From contig CM059194.1 of assembly GCA_030323885.1 (NCBI GenBank), forward strand, positions 22,618,780 through 22,682,779: DNA of 64,000 bases, read 5' to 3'. A program made the translations under genes and the position numbers. Below the pieces are notes generated by a model. The model had not been told where the DNA came from and did no database searches. It saw only the letters and a list, made by a program, of their open reading frames with translations. Below, piece after piece: positions 10,480-21,041 of this stretch; position 1 is the first letter of the stretch, and every line of letters begins with the position of its first letter. The DNA comes from Branchipolynoe longqiensis. Taxonomy: Eukaryota; Annelida; Polychaeta; Phyllodocida; Polynoidae.

Positions 10480-10836
10480 CAGTTCGTTTGTTTGTTGTTT
10501 TACATCCTAGCAACATCTAAGGTCATATCAGGATGGGTACTGACTTGTGACAGTGCGCACTCATGGCGACTTTATAGTGCTGTCCCACTGGGAGACCAGG
10601 CTGCCAGCACCGTGACCTGATATCCCACCCAGTCACATTATCCTGACACGGAGCCAACCAGTCCTTGCCCTATCCTAATAATGCCAAACAACGCCTGGCT
10701 AGGAAGTGACAAGCATCAATTTTTAAGTCATTGGTTTGACTCGACCAGGGTTCAAACCCACGATCTCCCACGGTCTGCCCACGGTCTGCCAACACGGGAG
10801 ACGGACTCTCTAATTCATTCGGCCATCCCGTCTGGT
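10480..10836 (-). mobile_element. Main tRNA-SINE, full length, AAAC-tail type
   Basis: Begins with the complement of the AACAAACAAAC tail and ends with the complement of GACGGGATGGCCGAATG. The head contains a small duplication (CCCACGGTCTGCC repeated at about 10768-10792). Confidence 0.9.
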
Positions 10837-10906
10837 TCCTGGCAATCAGTGAGACGTGATTGATATACCGGTAACATTGGTGAGATGGTAACTAGTTGAA
10901 GGTCCA

Positions 10907-10924
10907 CGCCACTAGGTGGCGGCG
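10907..10924 (+). promoter_or_regulatory. CTCF-like core motif next to a TCACGTGA box
   Basis: CGCCACTAGGTGGCGGCG fits the CCACNAGGTGGC core. Seven bases later comes ATGTCACGTGATCACGTC with an E-box palindrome. Both are in a ~110-bp stretch with no repeat, between two SINEs. Confidence 0.4.
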
Positions 10925-10996
10925 AGGAATGTCACGTGATCACGTCGCAGCTTTCTGGCAGATGTCAACAGTCACAGACGATTCTCTGACGGGTTA

Positions 10997-11338
10997 TTTG
11001 TTGTTTGTTAGGGGATTTGCGTCCTAGCAACATTCAAGGTCATATCAGGATGGGTACTCATGTGTGTCAGTGCACACTCATGGCAATGTTATAGTGCTGC
11101 CACATTGCTAAACTATGCCTCTGGCAACATGAACCAAGATCCTATTCAGTGACATTATTCTGGTACTAAGTGATAGTGATACGGCACAAACTAGTCATAG
11201 AGCATATCCTGTTATTGTCGAGCGCCAGGCTAGGTAGTGACAAGTATCAATTATGCATGTTATTGGCTTAACTCCGGTTAGAGTTCGAAGCCATGGCCTC
11301 CCGCTCGAGAAGCAAGCCACCGCTCCTAATGATTCAGC
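10997..11338 (-). mobile_element. Divergent main tRNA-SINE
   Basis: Tail (GCGTCCTAGCAACATTCAAGG), core (GCGCCAGGCTAGGTAGTGAC) and a degraded head with a B-box-like complement (GAGTTCGAAGCC) are all present with many substitutions, marking an old copy. Confidence 0.8.
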
Positions 11339-11339
11339 T

Positions 11340-11458
11340 GCTTCTTGCCATTCCCCAGGCTAGCATCCAAACCATTAAACTACCTAAGCTCCCTGATGCA
11401 ATCACCCTACCCTTGCCTACTTGTCTATATATGGCTTTCCTTCCCTGACAAGTCAAAA
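11340..11458 (-). mobile_element. Third tRNA-like retroposon family, partial
   Basis: Contains CAGGCTAGCATCC, AAGCTCCCTGATGCAATCAC and CCTTGCCTACTTGTC, in the same order as at 61.2-61.6 kb. There the head has a full B box; here that part is missing. Confidence 0.6.
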
Positions 11459-11472
11459 CAGACTACTAATAC

Positions 11473-11612
11473 ACTGGGTTGTTTGTAACCTTATGACGGT
11501 TACCGCAACATTATAGAGAGGCTCCGATAAATCGGCCCAATCTTTGGTGGGACGGTTGTAGAAGCTGGGGGATGTCTTTACAACAATTAAACGACGAGTC
11601 GTTGGGGCGGTC
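11473..11612 (-). mobile_element. 5'-truncated hairpin-tail retroposon with 14-bp TSD
   Basis: CAGACTACTAATAC at 11459-11472 is repeated exactly at 11613-11626. Between them, on the minus strand, is the last 140 bp of the ~595-bp retroposon, ending GTTACAAACAACCCAGT. The hairpin formed by GGTAACC and GGTTAC is kept. 5' truncation plus a long duplication is the mark of LINE-type reverse transcription. Confidence 0.9.
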
Positions 11613-11977
11613 CAGACTACTAATACGATATGCGGGATCCAATCCAGGTAAGTATTTTCAGAAAATGCTATACTTTTATCAATATCAGACTGTGCAGCTT
11701 TAAGATGCAGGGTGGCTCCACCTGTTGGTGAAATAGCTGGTCATCGAGGTGCTGCCGCCTGGAGGAGGATTATGAGCAGGTAGTGGCGCCCTGTGTCTGG
11801 TGTTTATTTTTTTTACAACGCAGAGGTACATGTTGGAAACTGACAGCTAAATCACCTCTTTTCTTCTCCCGCTTCCTTTTTATTTGCTCCACTGCCCCAC
11901 ACTTGCAACTAACTCCCCCTTTGCGCCTTCCTACAACAAAACTACCGTATGTCCTCAATTAACAGATGGAGAAGGTT

Positions 11978-12302
11978 TTTAATGATTGGTTGTTGGAGTT
12001 TTATGTCCTAGCCACGGTCATTTAAGGATGGGTACCGACTTGTGACAGTGCACACTCATCGTGACTTTATAGTGCTGCCCCACTTGGAGACTAGGCTGTC
12101 AGCATCATGACCCAATATCCCACTCAGTCAGATTATCCTGACACAGAGTCAACCAATCTTATCCTAATAATGCCAAGCGCCTGGCTAGGAAGCGACAAGT
12201 ATCAATTCTGTAAGTCAGTGGTTTGACTCGACCAGGAATCGAACTCCCGATCTCCCGCACGGGAGACCTGTGCTCTACCAATTCGGACACCGAATCCGGT
12301 GC
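11978..12302 (-). mobile_element. Main tRNA-SINE, second head type
   Basis: Tail GGTTGTTGGAGTTTTATG, core and head (minus strand ATTCGGTGTCCGAATTGGTA) are all present. About 10 bp of tail-proximal sequence are deleted near 12015. Confidence 0.85.
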
Positions 12303-12660
12303 CTTATAGTTATACCTATAAAGGTTGGTTACAGTTCACGAGTGGACTATTACTAGTATTAGCCCAGTACGCCATTTTGTTTGTATGATGTATGAACAGG
12401 TAGGTCCCAGTACCCGCATGCCTCTTACATACGGGTCCCTGGACTGACCGTCAATCACGTCCCCTGGTGGATCAAAGCGGCATATTAATGATCAAAGCAG
12501 GGCATGGCGGGAACGGAATGCTTGACTAAAAAACATCCATATTATCCCGGCTAAAAATAAAGAAATCTCATAAACTACTGCCCTGCTGTCCATTGATTTG
12601 GAAGCACACACAAATTAGTTCTGTTTGACCAATTCTTTTCCTTTGAAGAAAAGAGGCAAG
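12303..12660. other. No recognisable feature
   Basis: Unique-looking sequence with short palindromes. I see no gene and no transposon end. Confidence 0.35.
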
Positions 12661-12975
12661 ATATATATATACACACACAATGTATAAACACACACAAATA
12701 TACATATATCATTATAGATATGTATACACATACAAATATCATTACAGATATATACACATACCTATATAGATATACCTACACATAATATATATATTATATT
12801 TATACATATACGTACACATATCACACGTATATACGTACATATATGCATGTATGCATGAATATGCAAATAACACATACACACATATGTACACAAATATGTG
12901 CTATATAATACATTATAATGCAGGACGTCCATGCACAAATATATACATGCATACACGTATATGCATAGATGTATT

Positions 12976-13019
<44 letters not shown>

Positions 13020-13185
13020 TGTTTAACGAACCCCCAGCACAAAAAGTAGACATCGGCTATTGGGGTCCATATACATATATACATATACACACATATATAT
13101 ATATACACATATAGACGTACATATACACATATGTACATATATAAATATATATATATATATATAGTAATATATAACTTTTGTGTAA
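12660..13185. repeat. AT/AC dinucleotide microsatellite complex
   Basis: Mixed TATATA, ACACATA and TACATATACAC runs with a perfect (AT) block around 12980-13015. Around 13029-13058 it contains CCCCCAGCACAAAAAGTAGA and CATCGGCTATTG, which recur near 33487-33518, so a small dispersed repeat is embedded. Confidence 0.9.
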
Positions 13186-13444
13186 ATAACCGTGCATTAT
13201 ACAACCACCAACGGGAACAAATATTCAGCAGAATAAAATATATTTGATTGAAGATTTATACTGCATATCATGGATAAGTCTGAATAGACTTGTTTTCACC
13301 ATTAGACAGTTTGTCGATAGAAAGCCCGAGCCTACACTTTTACCGACCCAAGGGATTTTTAACCTCCCACACCACATAGACATGGTATGAGAGCAACCAG
13401 CCTTTGAATGACGCTGTAAGTTATACACAGCGGTGGAAATCCAA

Positions 13445-13553
13445 AGTGGCAGAGGTGGGGGCATGGGGAATCGAACCACCAACCTTCAGATTAGGAGTCC
13501 GACCTAGAAAAAAGTCAGACACTCTAACCACTCTGCCACAGAGACACCACAAT
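13445..13553 (-). other. tRNA-like sequence
   Basis: On the minus strand: GTGGCAGAGTGGTTAGAGTG (A-box like), a GTCTGACT stem region, a duplicated GTCGGACTCC segment, then GGTGGTTCGATTCCCC (B-box like). The middle is too long for a normal tRNA and I cannot fold a good cloverleaf, so it is probably a pseudogene or SINE head rather than a working tRNA. Confidence 0.4.
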
Positions 13554-13605
13554 TTACAAAAAAAACTCCAAAGAATGACCCCCCCCCCCCCATATCCCAT
13601 CCCTG

Positions 13606-14348
13606 GGGCCGTATGCATGGGCCCGATCTAGGGCCCTAACCGCGGCTATTTTGGCACCACACGGCTAAGGGTCGAAAATCGGCATGCATGAGCCGGAGCC
13701 AGCGCTAGCCGGCGACCGTAGCCTAGGCTAAGTTACCCTCCCTCCAGACCAGGGTTAAGGGGGTATCCCAAGTGGTTAGTGTGCGTGTGAGGGTCTCAAT
13801 CTATTCAATGCTGTCATATTTAACAGAATTACACACGCAATAAGTGAAATTTTATTAATTTAACCCTAAATCCGAACCGAGATTAAAGCTGATGCCGTAA
13901 CAGCCGCGATATTAATATTTTCGAATCGACGAATGTAAAGTAAACAAATCGCCGCCGCCGCAGCGACGTCGATATCCATACTGTAGAACGTCAAATAAAA
14001 ATGGCCGCCGCCGTCACCGCCGAATCGGCGGGAATTTCTTACGCCCAAATCTATTAAATGCTGTCATATTTAACAGAATTACATATGCAATAAGTGAAAT
14101 CTTATCAATTTAACCCTAAATTCAAACCGATATTAATGTAGCCGCAGCATTGGCGGCCTTATTCATATTGTCAAATCGAGGGATTTCCCAAATCTATAAA
14201 TAACTTCACGGTTAGCTATCCACCCCGGTTAGAGGACCCGTGCATACTGTTTGACCTACTTCACCGACCCCATCCTAGCCGCGGATAGCTATCCGCGATA
14301 TAGTGTGTAGCTCCGCCTACGCGTAGCAGCGGCCCATGCATACGGCCC
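13606..14348. mobile_element. CWG-type transposon, CTG target duplication
   Basis: Perfect 18-bp terminal inverted repeats GGGCCGTATGCATGGGCC flank a 743-bp element, with CTG directly repeated outside (13603-13605, 14349-14351). The interior has two units starting CAATCTATTCAATGC / CAAATCTATTAAATGC, with ACGCAATAAGTGAAAT and ATGGCCGCCGCCGTC. No transposase. It shares its interior with 14851-16338 and 17717-18460. Confidence 0.9.
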
Positions 14349-14514
14349 CTGGTGTTTATTGGGAGATGGAGCGCTAGTTGGCAGTACTACGGTAGCGTTT
14401 GAAGGCAATTGGGTTCGAACTGACAGTTGAACTTGATGCCTGCCGTTGTCTGGTCAGATTACACCAACTTGATCCCACTGACTCCTGGGTGTAGTAGCCC
14501 CGCCATTACCGTCA

Positions 14515-14850
14515 CCACCAGATCCATCTTATTCCGCTAATTGGAGAACACCAGGTCCATGTTATTCCAGTAATTGGAGAACACCAGGTCCATTTGATTC
14601 CACTAGTTGCAGAACACCAGATCCATCTTATTCCGCTAATTGGAGAAACCAGGTCCATGTTATTCCGCTAATTGGAGAAGAACAGGTCCATTTTATTCTG
14701 CTAATTGGAGAACACCAGGTCCATTTTATTCCACGAATTGGATAACACGAGGTCCATTTTATTCCAGTAATTGGAGAACACCAGATCCATCTTGTTCAGC
14801 TAATTGGAGAATACCAGGTACACTTTATTCCACTAATTGGAGAACACCAG
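14515..14850 (+). repeat. ~33-bp minisatellite, split by a transposon
   Basis: About ten units of AACACCAGGTCCATTTTATT + CCACTAATTGGAG. One more unit (CAGATCCATCTTATTCC, CCTAATTGG) resumes at 16339-16366 beyond the element at 14851, showing the array existed before the insertion. Confidence 0.95.
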
Positions 14851-16338
14851 GGGCCAAATGTATGAAGGTGGATTAGCGCTCCAAACCCCTGGTTAGCGTG
14901 GAATTCCGGGGTTAGCGGAGAAAAGTCGCAATGTATGTGCCTGGGTTAGGCAAACACCCCGAGAGTTAACGTCGCCTACACTAACACCAAGAAATATCAA
15001 GTTTACCATCGGTGTTAGGGACCGATTATGCCCAAATCTATTCAATCCGATCATATTTAATAGAATTACATACGCAATAAGTGAAATTTCATTAAATTAA
15101 CCCTAAAATCGACATGATTTTAATGCCGCCGATTTAGCGGCGGCGATATTAACATTGTCAAATCGACAAATGTAAACTAAACAAATCGCCGCCGACGCTC
15201 GCCGGGAACAGGCTCACCTGGGCCCATATGTATGTGTCTGGGTTAGTGCTGCAAAGCTGGTTTTCGGCGGGTTTACCGGGTTAGCGGCGAAAACTGCGTA
15301 TGTATGTGTCGGGGTTAGACAAACTCGGCGAGGTTAAAGTCACCTGCACTAACCCCAAGCGAAAGGACGGTTAAAGGTGGGGTTAGGCACCGATTATGCC
15401 CAAATCTATTCAATGCGATCATATTTAACAGAATTACATATGCAATAAGTGAAATTGAATCAAATTAACCCTAAAATCGAACCGTTATTAACGCAGAACG
15501 CCGCATTGGCGGCGTTATTCATGTTGTCGAATCGACGAATGTAAAGTAAACAAATCGCTGCCGCCGCAGCGACGTCGATATCCATACTGTCCAACGTCAA
15601 CTAAACATGGCCGCCACCGTCGCCGCCGAATCGGCGGGAATATATTATGCCCAAATCTATTCAATGCGATCATATTTAACAGAATTACATACGCAATAAG
15701 TGAAATTTTATGAATTTAACCCTAAATTCGAACCGTTATTAACGCTGCTGCCGCATTGGTGGAGATATTAATAGTGTCGAATCGACGAATGTAAATACGC
15801 ACACACCGGTTCCCCAAATCTATAAATAACTGAAACGTTAACTAACCCAGGCTCGCTTTGGACACATATATCCGCCGTGACACATCTGGAACACCGGGGT
15901 TACATAACCCGGGACCCGCCTTTAACCCCGGGCGGTTAAAAATTGGCTCATACATATGGGCCCAGTAAGAAGGGTCGCTGGTGCCCAGCAGTGTTAGGGA
16001 CCGATTATGCCCAAATCTATTCAATGCGATCATATTTAACAGAATTACATATGCAATAAGTGAAATTTCATCAAATTAACCCTAAAATCAACACACTAAA
16101 TCGGCGGCGATATTAATATTGTCGAATCGATGAATGTAAACTAAACGAATCGGCGGCGATATTGTACAATACCGGTGCTCGCCGGCAACAGGCTCACCAG
16201 TAACACATTGGTTAGCTAACTCCACTGTGCTTTGGTCACATACATTTCCCACGACACATATCCCAACACCGACGTTAGCTAACCCGCCGTCCGCCCTTGA
16301 CACCGGAGCTGATAAAAAGTTGTTCATACATTTGGCAC
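14851..16338. mobile_element. Composite CWG-type transposon, CAG target duplication
   Basis: Ends GGGCCAAATGTATGAA and complement of GTGCCAAATGTATGAA; CAG is repeated at 14848-14850 and 16339-16341. At 1488 bp it is twice the length of its 743/744-bp relatives. It contains four internal units beginning GATTATGCCCAAATCTATTC (about 15025, 15395, 15645, 16005) and an internal end-like GGCCCATATGTATGTG near 15222. This suggests growth by internal duplication or self-insertion. Confidence 0.9.
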
Positions 16339-16365
16339 CAGATCCATCTTATTCCCCTAATTGGT

Positions 16366-16617
16366 GTGTGGGTGTGGGTGAGGATGTGTGGTGGGTGCGT
16401 GGTTTGGGTGGTGGGTATGGGTGTAGATGTGAGTGTGGGCCTGGTGTGGGTGTAGTCGTGGGTGTACATGTGTGGATGTGGTGTGGATGTGGTGGTGGGT
16501 GTGGATGTGGTGGTGGGTGTGGATGTGGGTGTGGATGTGAATGTGTGGGTGTGGATGTGTGGGTGTGGATATGGGTGAGTAGATATGGGTGTGTGTTTAG
16601 GTGTCGGTGTGGTTGTG
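16366..16617 (+). repeat. GTGGGTGT / GGATGTGG minisatellite
   Basis: Degenerate GTGGATGTGG units lead directly into the flank of the following SINE. Cysteine/glycine/valine reading frames across it are artefacts. Confidence 0.9.
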
Positions 16618-16903
16618 GATTGCTTGGTTGGTTGTTGGAGTTTTACATCCTGGCAACATCTAAGGTCATATCAAGATGGGCACCGACTTGTGATAGTGCA
16701 CACTCATTTCGACTCCAATACTGGAAGAACAGGCCGCCAGCACCATGACCTGATATCCTACTCAGTCACATTATCATGACACTGAGGCAACGAGTCATTG
16801 CCCTATCCTAATAATGCCGAGCGCCTGGCTAGGATTAGGAAGCGATGACAAGTATCAATTTTTAAGTCATTGGTTTGACTCGACCAACAACCAACCAAGC
16901 AAT
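16618..16903 (-). mobile_element. Headless SINE flanked by an inverted 20-bp repeat
   Basis: The SINE tail begins inside GATTGCTTGGTTGGTTGTTG (16618-16637). The core ends at GACTCGACC, where the tRNA head should follow, but instead the exact inverse CAACAACCAACCAAGCAATC (about 16883-16903) appears. The head is absent. Confidence 0.8.
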
Positions 16904-17014
16904 CTTAACATACTAATATTTTTCTTGTTGCAATACTCTCTCCAACTAGGTCAAAGAGGAGCTTGTTGGGAGGTTAATCTGAACTGGAAGCACAGCACAC
17001 AAACACAGGCTGTC

Positions 17015-17070
17015 CTGATATGACCTTAGATGTTGCCAGGACGTAAAACTCCAACAACCAACCAACCACA
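17015..17070 (+). mobile_element. SINE tail fragment followed by CAGCAAAAC repeats
   Basis: GATATGACCTTAGATGTTGC, CAGGACGTAAAACTCC and AACAACCAACCAACC form the end of the main SINE on the plus strand. A short (AGCAAAACC)n array follows at about 17095-17150. Confidence 0.85.
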
Positions 17071-17428
17071 AACACAGGAGCAACCCCGCATCAGCAGAAT
17101 CAGCAAAACCAGCAAAACCAGCAAAATCAGCAAAACCAGCAAAATCAGCAAGTCAGGTACAACGCAATCATGTTCGCTAACTGAGCACCACGATGTTTGT
17201 TACCCATTAGTCAGAGATAACTTGTCCCAACTCACTGCCTGCCTTTGATGCAGTGTCGGGTTGAGGGAGAGGGCTGTGAGGGCTGAGTGCTTCCTTACAA
17301 ATCTGACAACTCGCTGACTAACCCAACCAGCAGGCTCATCAAACTTCCACAGTCAGTGGAATAAAGGCAACTCAGCGTGTGGCTGTAACTGTGAGGCCTG
17401 GTACACTCAGGGTTCGAAATTGCCTCTG

Positions 17429-17458
17429 AACCCCCCCCCCCCCCCCCCCCCCCCCCCA
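17429..17458 (+). repeat. Poly-C tract
   Basis: An almost pure run of C of about 27 bases. Its length is likely to be unreliable in any assembly. Confidence 0.95.
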
Positions 17459-17536
17459 ATAATTCCACAGAGATCTCATTTTCAATCAATTTCTGCGCTT
17501 GTTGTCAATGTTAAGGCTATGAGGTGCTTTCCTTAG

Positions 17537-18640
17537 GCTTTAAACAACGGATGGCCAGATGAGTTGAGTGTCCGCCTCCTGTTTTGGGAGATCGGGGGAT
17601 CCAAACCCATGGGATCGTGCGTTCGAACCCTGGTCGAGTCAAACCAATGACTTAACAATTGATACTTTTTGCTTCCTAGCCTGGCACTCGGCATTATTAG
17701 GATAGGGCAAGGACTGGGGCCGTATTCATGAGCTCGGGGTAGCGCTACCCTGGGGCTCTAACCGGGGGGTACGCTACCCCCCCCGGCTAACGGTGGAAAA
17801 TCCGTATTCATGAGCTTGGGGTAGCGCTACCCTGGGGCTCTAACCGGGGGGTACCCTACCCCATTTTCGACTCAAGGGTAAGGGACTATCCCGAGGGGGT
17901 AGTGAGCCTGTGTGGGTCTGAATCTATTCAATGCGATCATATTTGATAGATTTAAATACGCAATAAGTGAAATTTGCTCAAATTAAACCTAAATGCGAAC
18001 CGATATTAACGCTGACGCCGTAACGGCGTCGATATTAATATTTTCGAATCGACAAATGTAAAGTACACAAATCGCCGCGGCCGCAGCGACGTCGATATCC
18101 ATACTGTCGACGTCAAGTAAAAATGGCCGCCGCCGTCGCCGCCGAATCGGCATGAATTCCTTACGCCCAAATCTATTCAATGCGATCCTATTTGATAGAT
18201 TTAAATACGCTACAAGTGTAATTTGCTCAACTTAACCCTAAATGCGAACCGATATTAAGTGTGAAGCCGTAACGGCGGCGATATTAATATTTTCGATTCG
18301 ACGAGTGTAAACAAAGCGAACGTGTAGCTATCCCGACCGGCTAGAACATTGGTGAATACCGAATGACCTACTTAAGCGCCACCGTTAAACCGCGGGATAC
18401 CTACCCAATGGCTAAGCCTAACCTCCGGCTAACCGTACCCCGCGCTTATGAATACGGGCCCTGGTGTGTTCAGTGTCAAGATAATGTGACTGAGTGGGAT
18501 ATCCGGTCATGGTGCTGGTGGCCTGGTCTCCCAGTGGAGCAGCACTATAAAGTCGCAATGAGTGCGCACTGGCACACGTCGTACCCGTCCTGATATAACC
18601 TTAGATGTTGCTAGGACGTAAAACAACAACAAACAAATAA
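17537..18640 (+). mobile_element. Main tRNA-SINE split by a CWG transposon
   Basis: Head and first half of core lie at 17537-17716, second half and AAAC tail at 18461-18640. Removing 17717-18460 and one CTG restores the SINE order AAGGACTGGTGTGTTCAG, as in the intact copy at 7361. The head has a short insertion around its B box. Confidence 0.95.
17717..18460. mobile_element. CWG-type transposon inserted in a SINE
   Basis: Ends GGGCCGTATTCATGAGC and complement of GGCCCGTATTCATAAGC, 744 bp, CTG duplicated at 17714-17716 and 18461-18463. The pre-insertion site is known from the SINE consensus, which makes the 3-bp duplication unambiguous. Two sub-terminal GGGGTAGCGCTACCC palindromes sit near the left end; internal units match 13606-14348. 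Confidence 0.95.
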
Positions 18641-18654
18641 ACTTTAAAAAAAAT

Positions 18655-19250
18655 CAAAGTGTCAGGGTAGTAGTAAACCTACAGAACTTTACACATCGAG
18701 GGGCGTAACACAGTAGTAGCAAGCCTACGTAATATTACATGTGGAAGGTGCATAACAGTAGTAGCAAGCCTACACAATTTCAGACATTGAGGGCATATCG
18801 CAGTAGTAGCAAGCCTATGTAATTTTACATGTGGAGGGTGTATCATGGTCGTAGCAAGCCTACATAATCTTACATGTGGAGGATGTATCATGGTAGTAGC
18901 AAGCCTACATAATTTTACACATTAGAAAGCCTACATAATACTTCACGTTGACGGCGTATCACAGTAGTAGCAAGCCTATGTAATTTTACATGTGGCAGGC
19001 ATATCACGGTAGTAGCAAGCCTACATAATTTTACATGTGGAGGGTGCATCACAGTAGTAGAAAGCCTACGTAATATTGCATGTTGACGGCAGTATCACAG
19101 TAGTAGCAAGCCTACATAATTTTACACATCGAGGGTATATCAAGGTAGTAGAAACCCTACATAATATTTCCTGTTGACGGTGTACCACAGTAGTAGCAAG
19201 CCTACAACATTTCACACATCAGGGTGTGTCAGGGTAGTACCAAGGTGTGA
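18655..19250 (-). repeat. ~45-bp minisatellite
   Basis: About 13 units of CAGTAGTAGCAAGCCTACAT + AATTTTACATGTGGAGGGTG + TATCA. Some units alternate the half ACATGTGGAGGG with CACATCGAGGG or GTTGACGG, giving sub-types. A pyrimidine tract follows at about 19270-19380. Confidence 0.9.
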
Positions 19251-19499
19251 GGTCCTCCAACTTCTAAGCCCCTGAGGTGGACTCCTTTCTCCCTTCTTTT
19301 TTTTAAACTTTCTTTCTTTCTTTCTTCCTTTCTTACCCCCCCCCCCTTTCCGTTGTCTTCTTCTTCTTCCCATTTAATCTCATTTAATCAACACCATAAT
19401 ATACATGTTAAAAATAGCCCTCCAAATCTAAAACCAGCCAATCAATGCGGCATCTAGAGTCTACATTCCATGTCCAGGTATTTATTGACACAAACATTG

Positions 19500-19800
19500 T
19501 TCACGCATGCGCAGCAGAGGGGACTGTTTGATCGATGAACAAGTTCACTTTTTTCTTTCTTTCGTCGGTGGCCGGCCGGAATGGTCCATGATTTGTTACT
19601 GCACGGCGCCTCCAGGCACCTGGGGCGGGCCGGGGCGGGTCGGGGGGGGGGGGGGGGGCGGTGGTCGGGCGGGGGTCCCCTCCTCCCGCCCGAGTCAAAC
19701 AGCGGCCTGTGGAAGCCCCCCCTGCCTGCACACCGTTGGTTCGGACGCCGGGTGCGCCACCTATTGAGGAGACCTTCGCCACTGGGATATACAGACTACA
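19500..19800. promoter_or_regulatory. CpG-rich island with NRF1-like site and GGGGCG run
   Basis: CACGCATGCGCAGC at 19502-19515 fits NRF1. A GGGCGGGTCGGGGGG stretch at about 19625-19660 fits GC boxes. The sequence is unique in the window. No exon was recognised, so a promoter is only a possibility. Confidence 0.25.
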
Positions 19801-19949
19801 CACAATACATGGCAACGTCGGGAGAAAAAAAAACCAGTCATTTGTTTACTTCGATTCTGTGTGTTTTTTGGGGGTTTTTGTGTGGTTTAAAAAAAGAAGT
19901 TCTTATTACCCAGTTTAGGATCTGTTTGTATCAAAAGAAAACATGTGCA

Positions 19950-20990
19950 ATAATACTCGACCAATCAGAAAGCAACTCTGGATCAATGTAACGATGGTGG
20001 AATGATAGTTGATACTTGACCAAGCAAACGGCAACCTAGAATCAATGTAAGGATGGTGGAATGATACTCGACCAAGCAAACGGCAACCTTGTATCAATGT
20101 AACGATGGTGGAATGATACTCGACCAAGCAAACGGCAACCTAGAATCCATGTACCGATGGTGGAATGATACTCGACCAAGCAAACGGCAACCTAGAATCA
20201 ATGTAACGATGGTGGAATGATACTTGACCAAGCAAATGGAAACCTAGAATCAATGTAAAGATGGTGGAATGATACTCGACCAAGCAAACGGCAACCTAGA
20301 ATCAATGTAACGATGGTGGAATGATACTTGACCAAGCAAACGGCAACCTAGAATCAATGTAACGATGGTGGAATGATACTCGACCAAGCAAACGGCAACC
20401 TAGAATCAATGTAACGATGGTGGAATGATACTTGACCAAGCAAACGGCAACCTAGAATCAATGTAACGATGGTGGAATGATACTCGACCAAGCAAACGGC
20501 AACCTAGAATCAATGTAACGATGGTGGAATGATACTCGACCAAGCAAACGGCAACCTAGAATCAATGTAACGATGGTGGAATGATACTTGGCCAAGCAGA
20601 TGGCAACCTAGAATCAATGTAACGATGGTGGAATAATACTTGACCAAGCAAACGGAAACCTTGTATCGAAAAGATGGTGGTGTGATAATTGGACGAAGCA
20701 AAATGAAACCTAGAATCAATGTAACGATGGTGAAATGATACTCAACCAAGCAAACGGCAACCTAGAATCAATGTAACGATGGTGGAATAATACTTGACCA
20801 AGCAAACGGCAACCTTGTATTAAACGAACGATGGTGAGATAATACGCGACCAAGCAGAAAGCAACCTATATCAATGTAATGATTTTACAATAATACTCAA
20901 CCAAGCAAACGGAAAATATGTATCAATGTAACGATGGTGCAATAATACTTGACCAAGCAGAAAGCAACCGTGCAGCATGTGTGCAATAAT
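19950..20990 (-). repeat. 52-bp satellite, ~19 units
   Basis: Unit: AATGTAACGATGGTGGAATG, ATACTCGACCAAGCAAACGG, CAACCTAGAATC. Spacing is 52 bp in the homogeneous centre (20067 to 20119 and onwards) and degenerates toward both ends. The units do not separate unique spacers, so this is not CRISPR-like. Confidence 0.95.
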
Positions 20991-21041
20991 ACACACCCGA
21001 GAAGAAAGCACCCCTGTATCAAAGTTACACGCATAGAATAA

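Noticed and set aside
19950..20990. CRISPR-like array of 52-bp repeats
   Set aside because: The whole 52 bp is conserved between units, so no spacers exist; it is a satellite.
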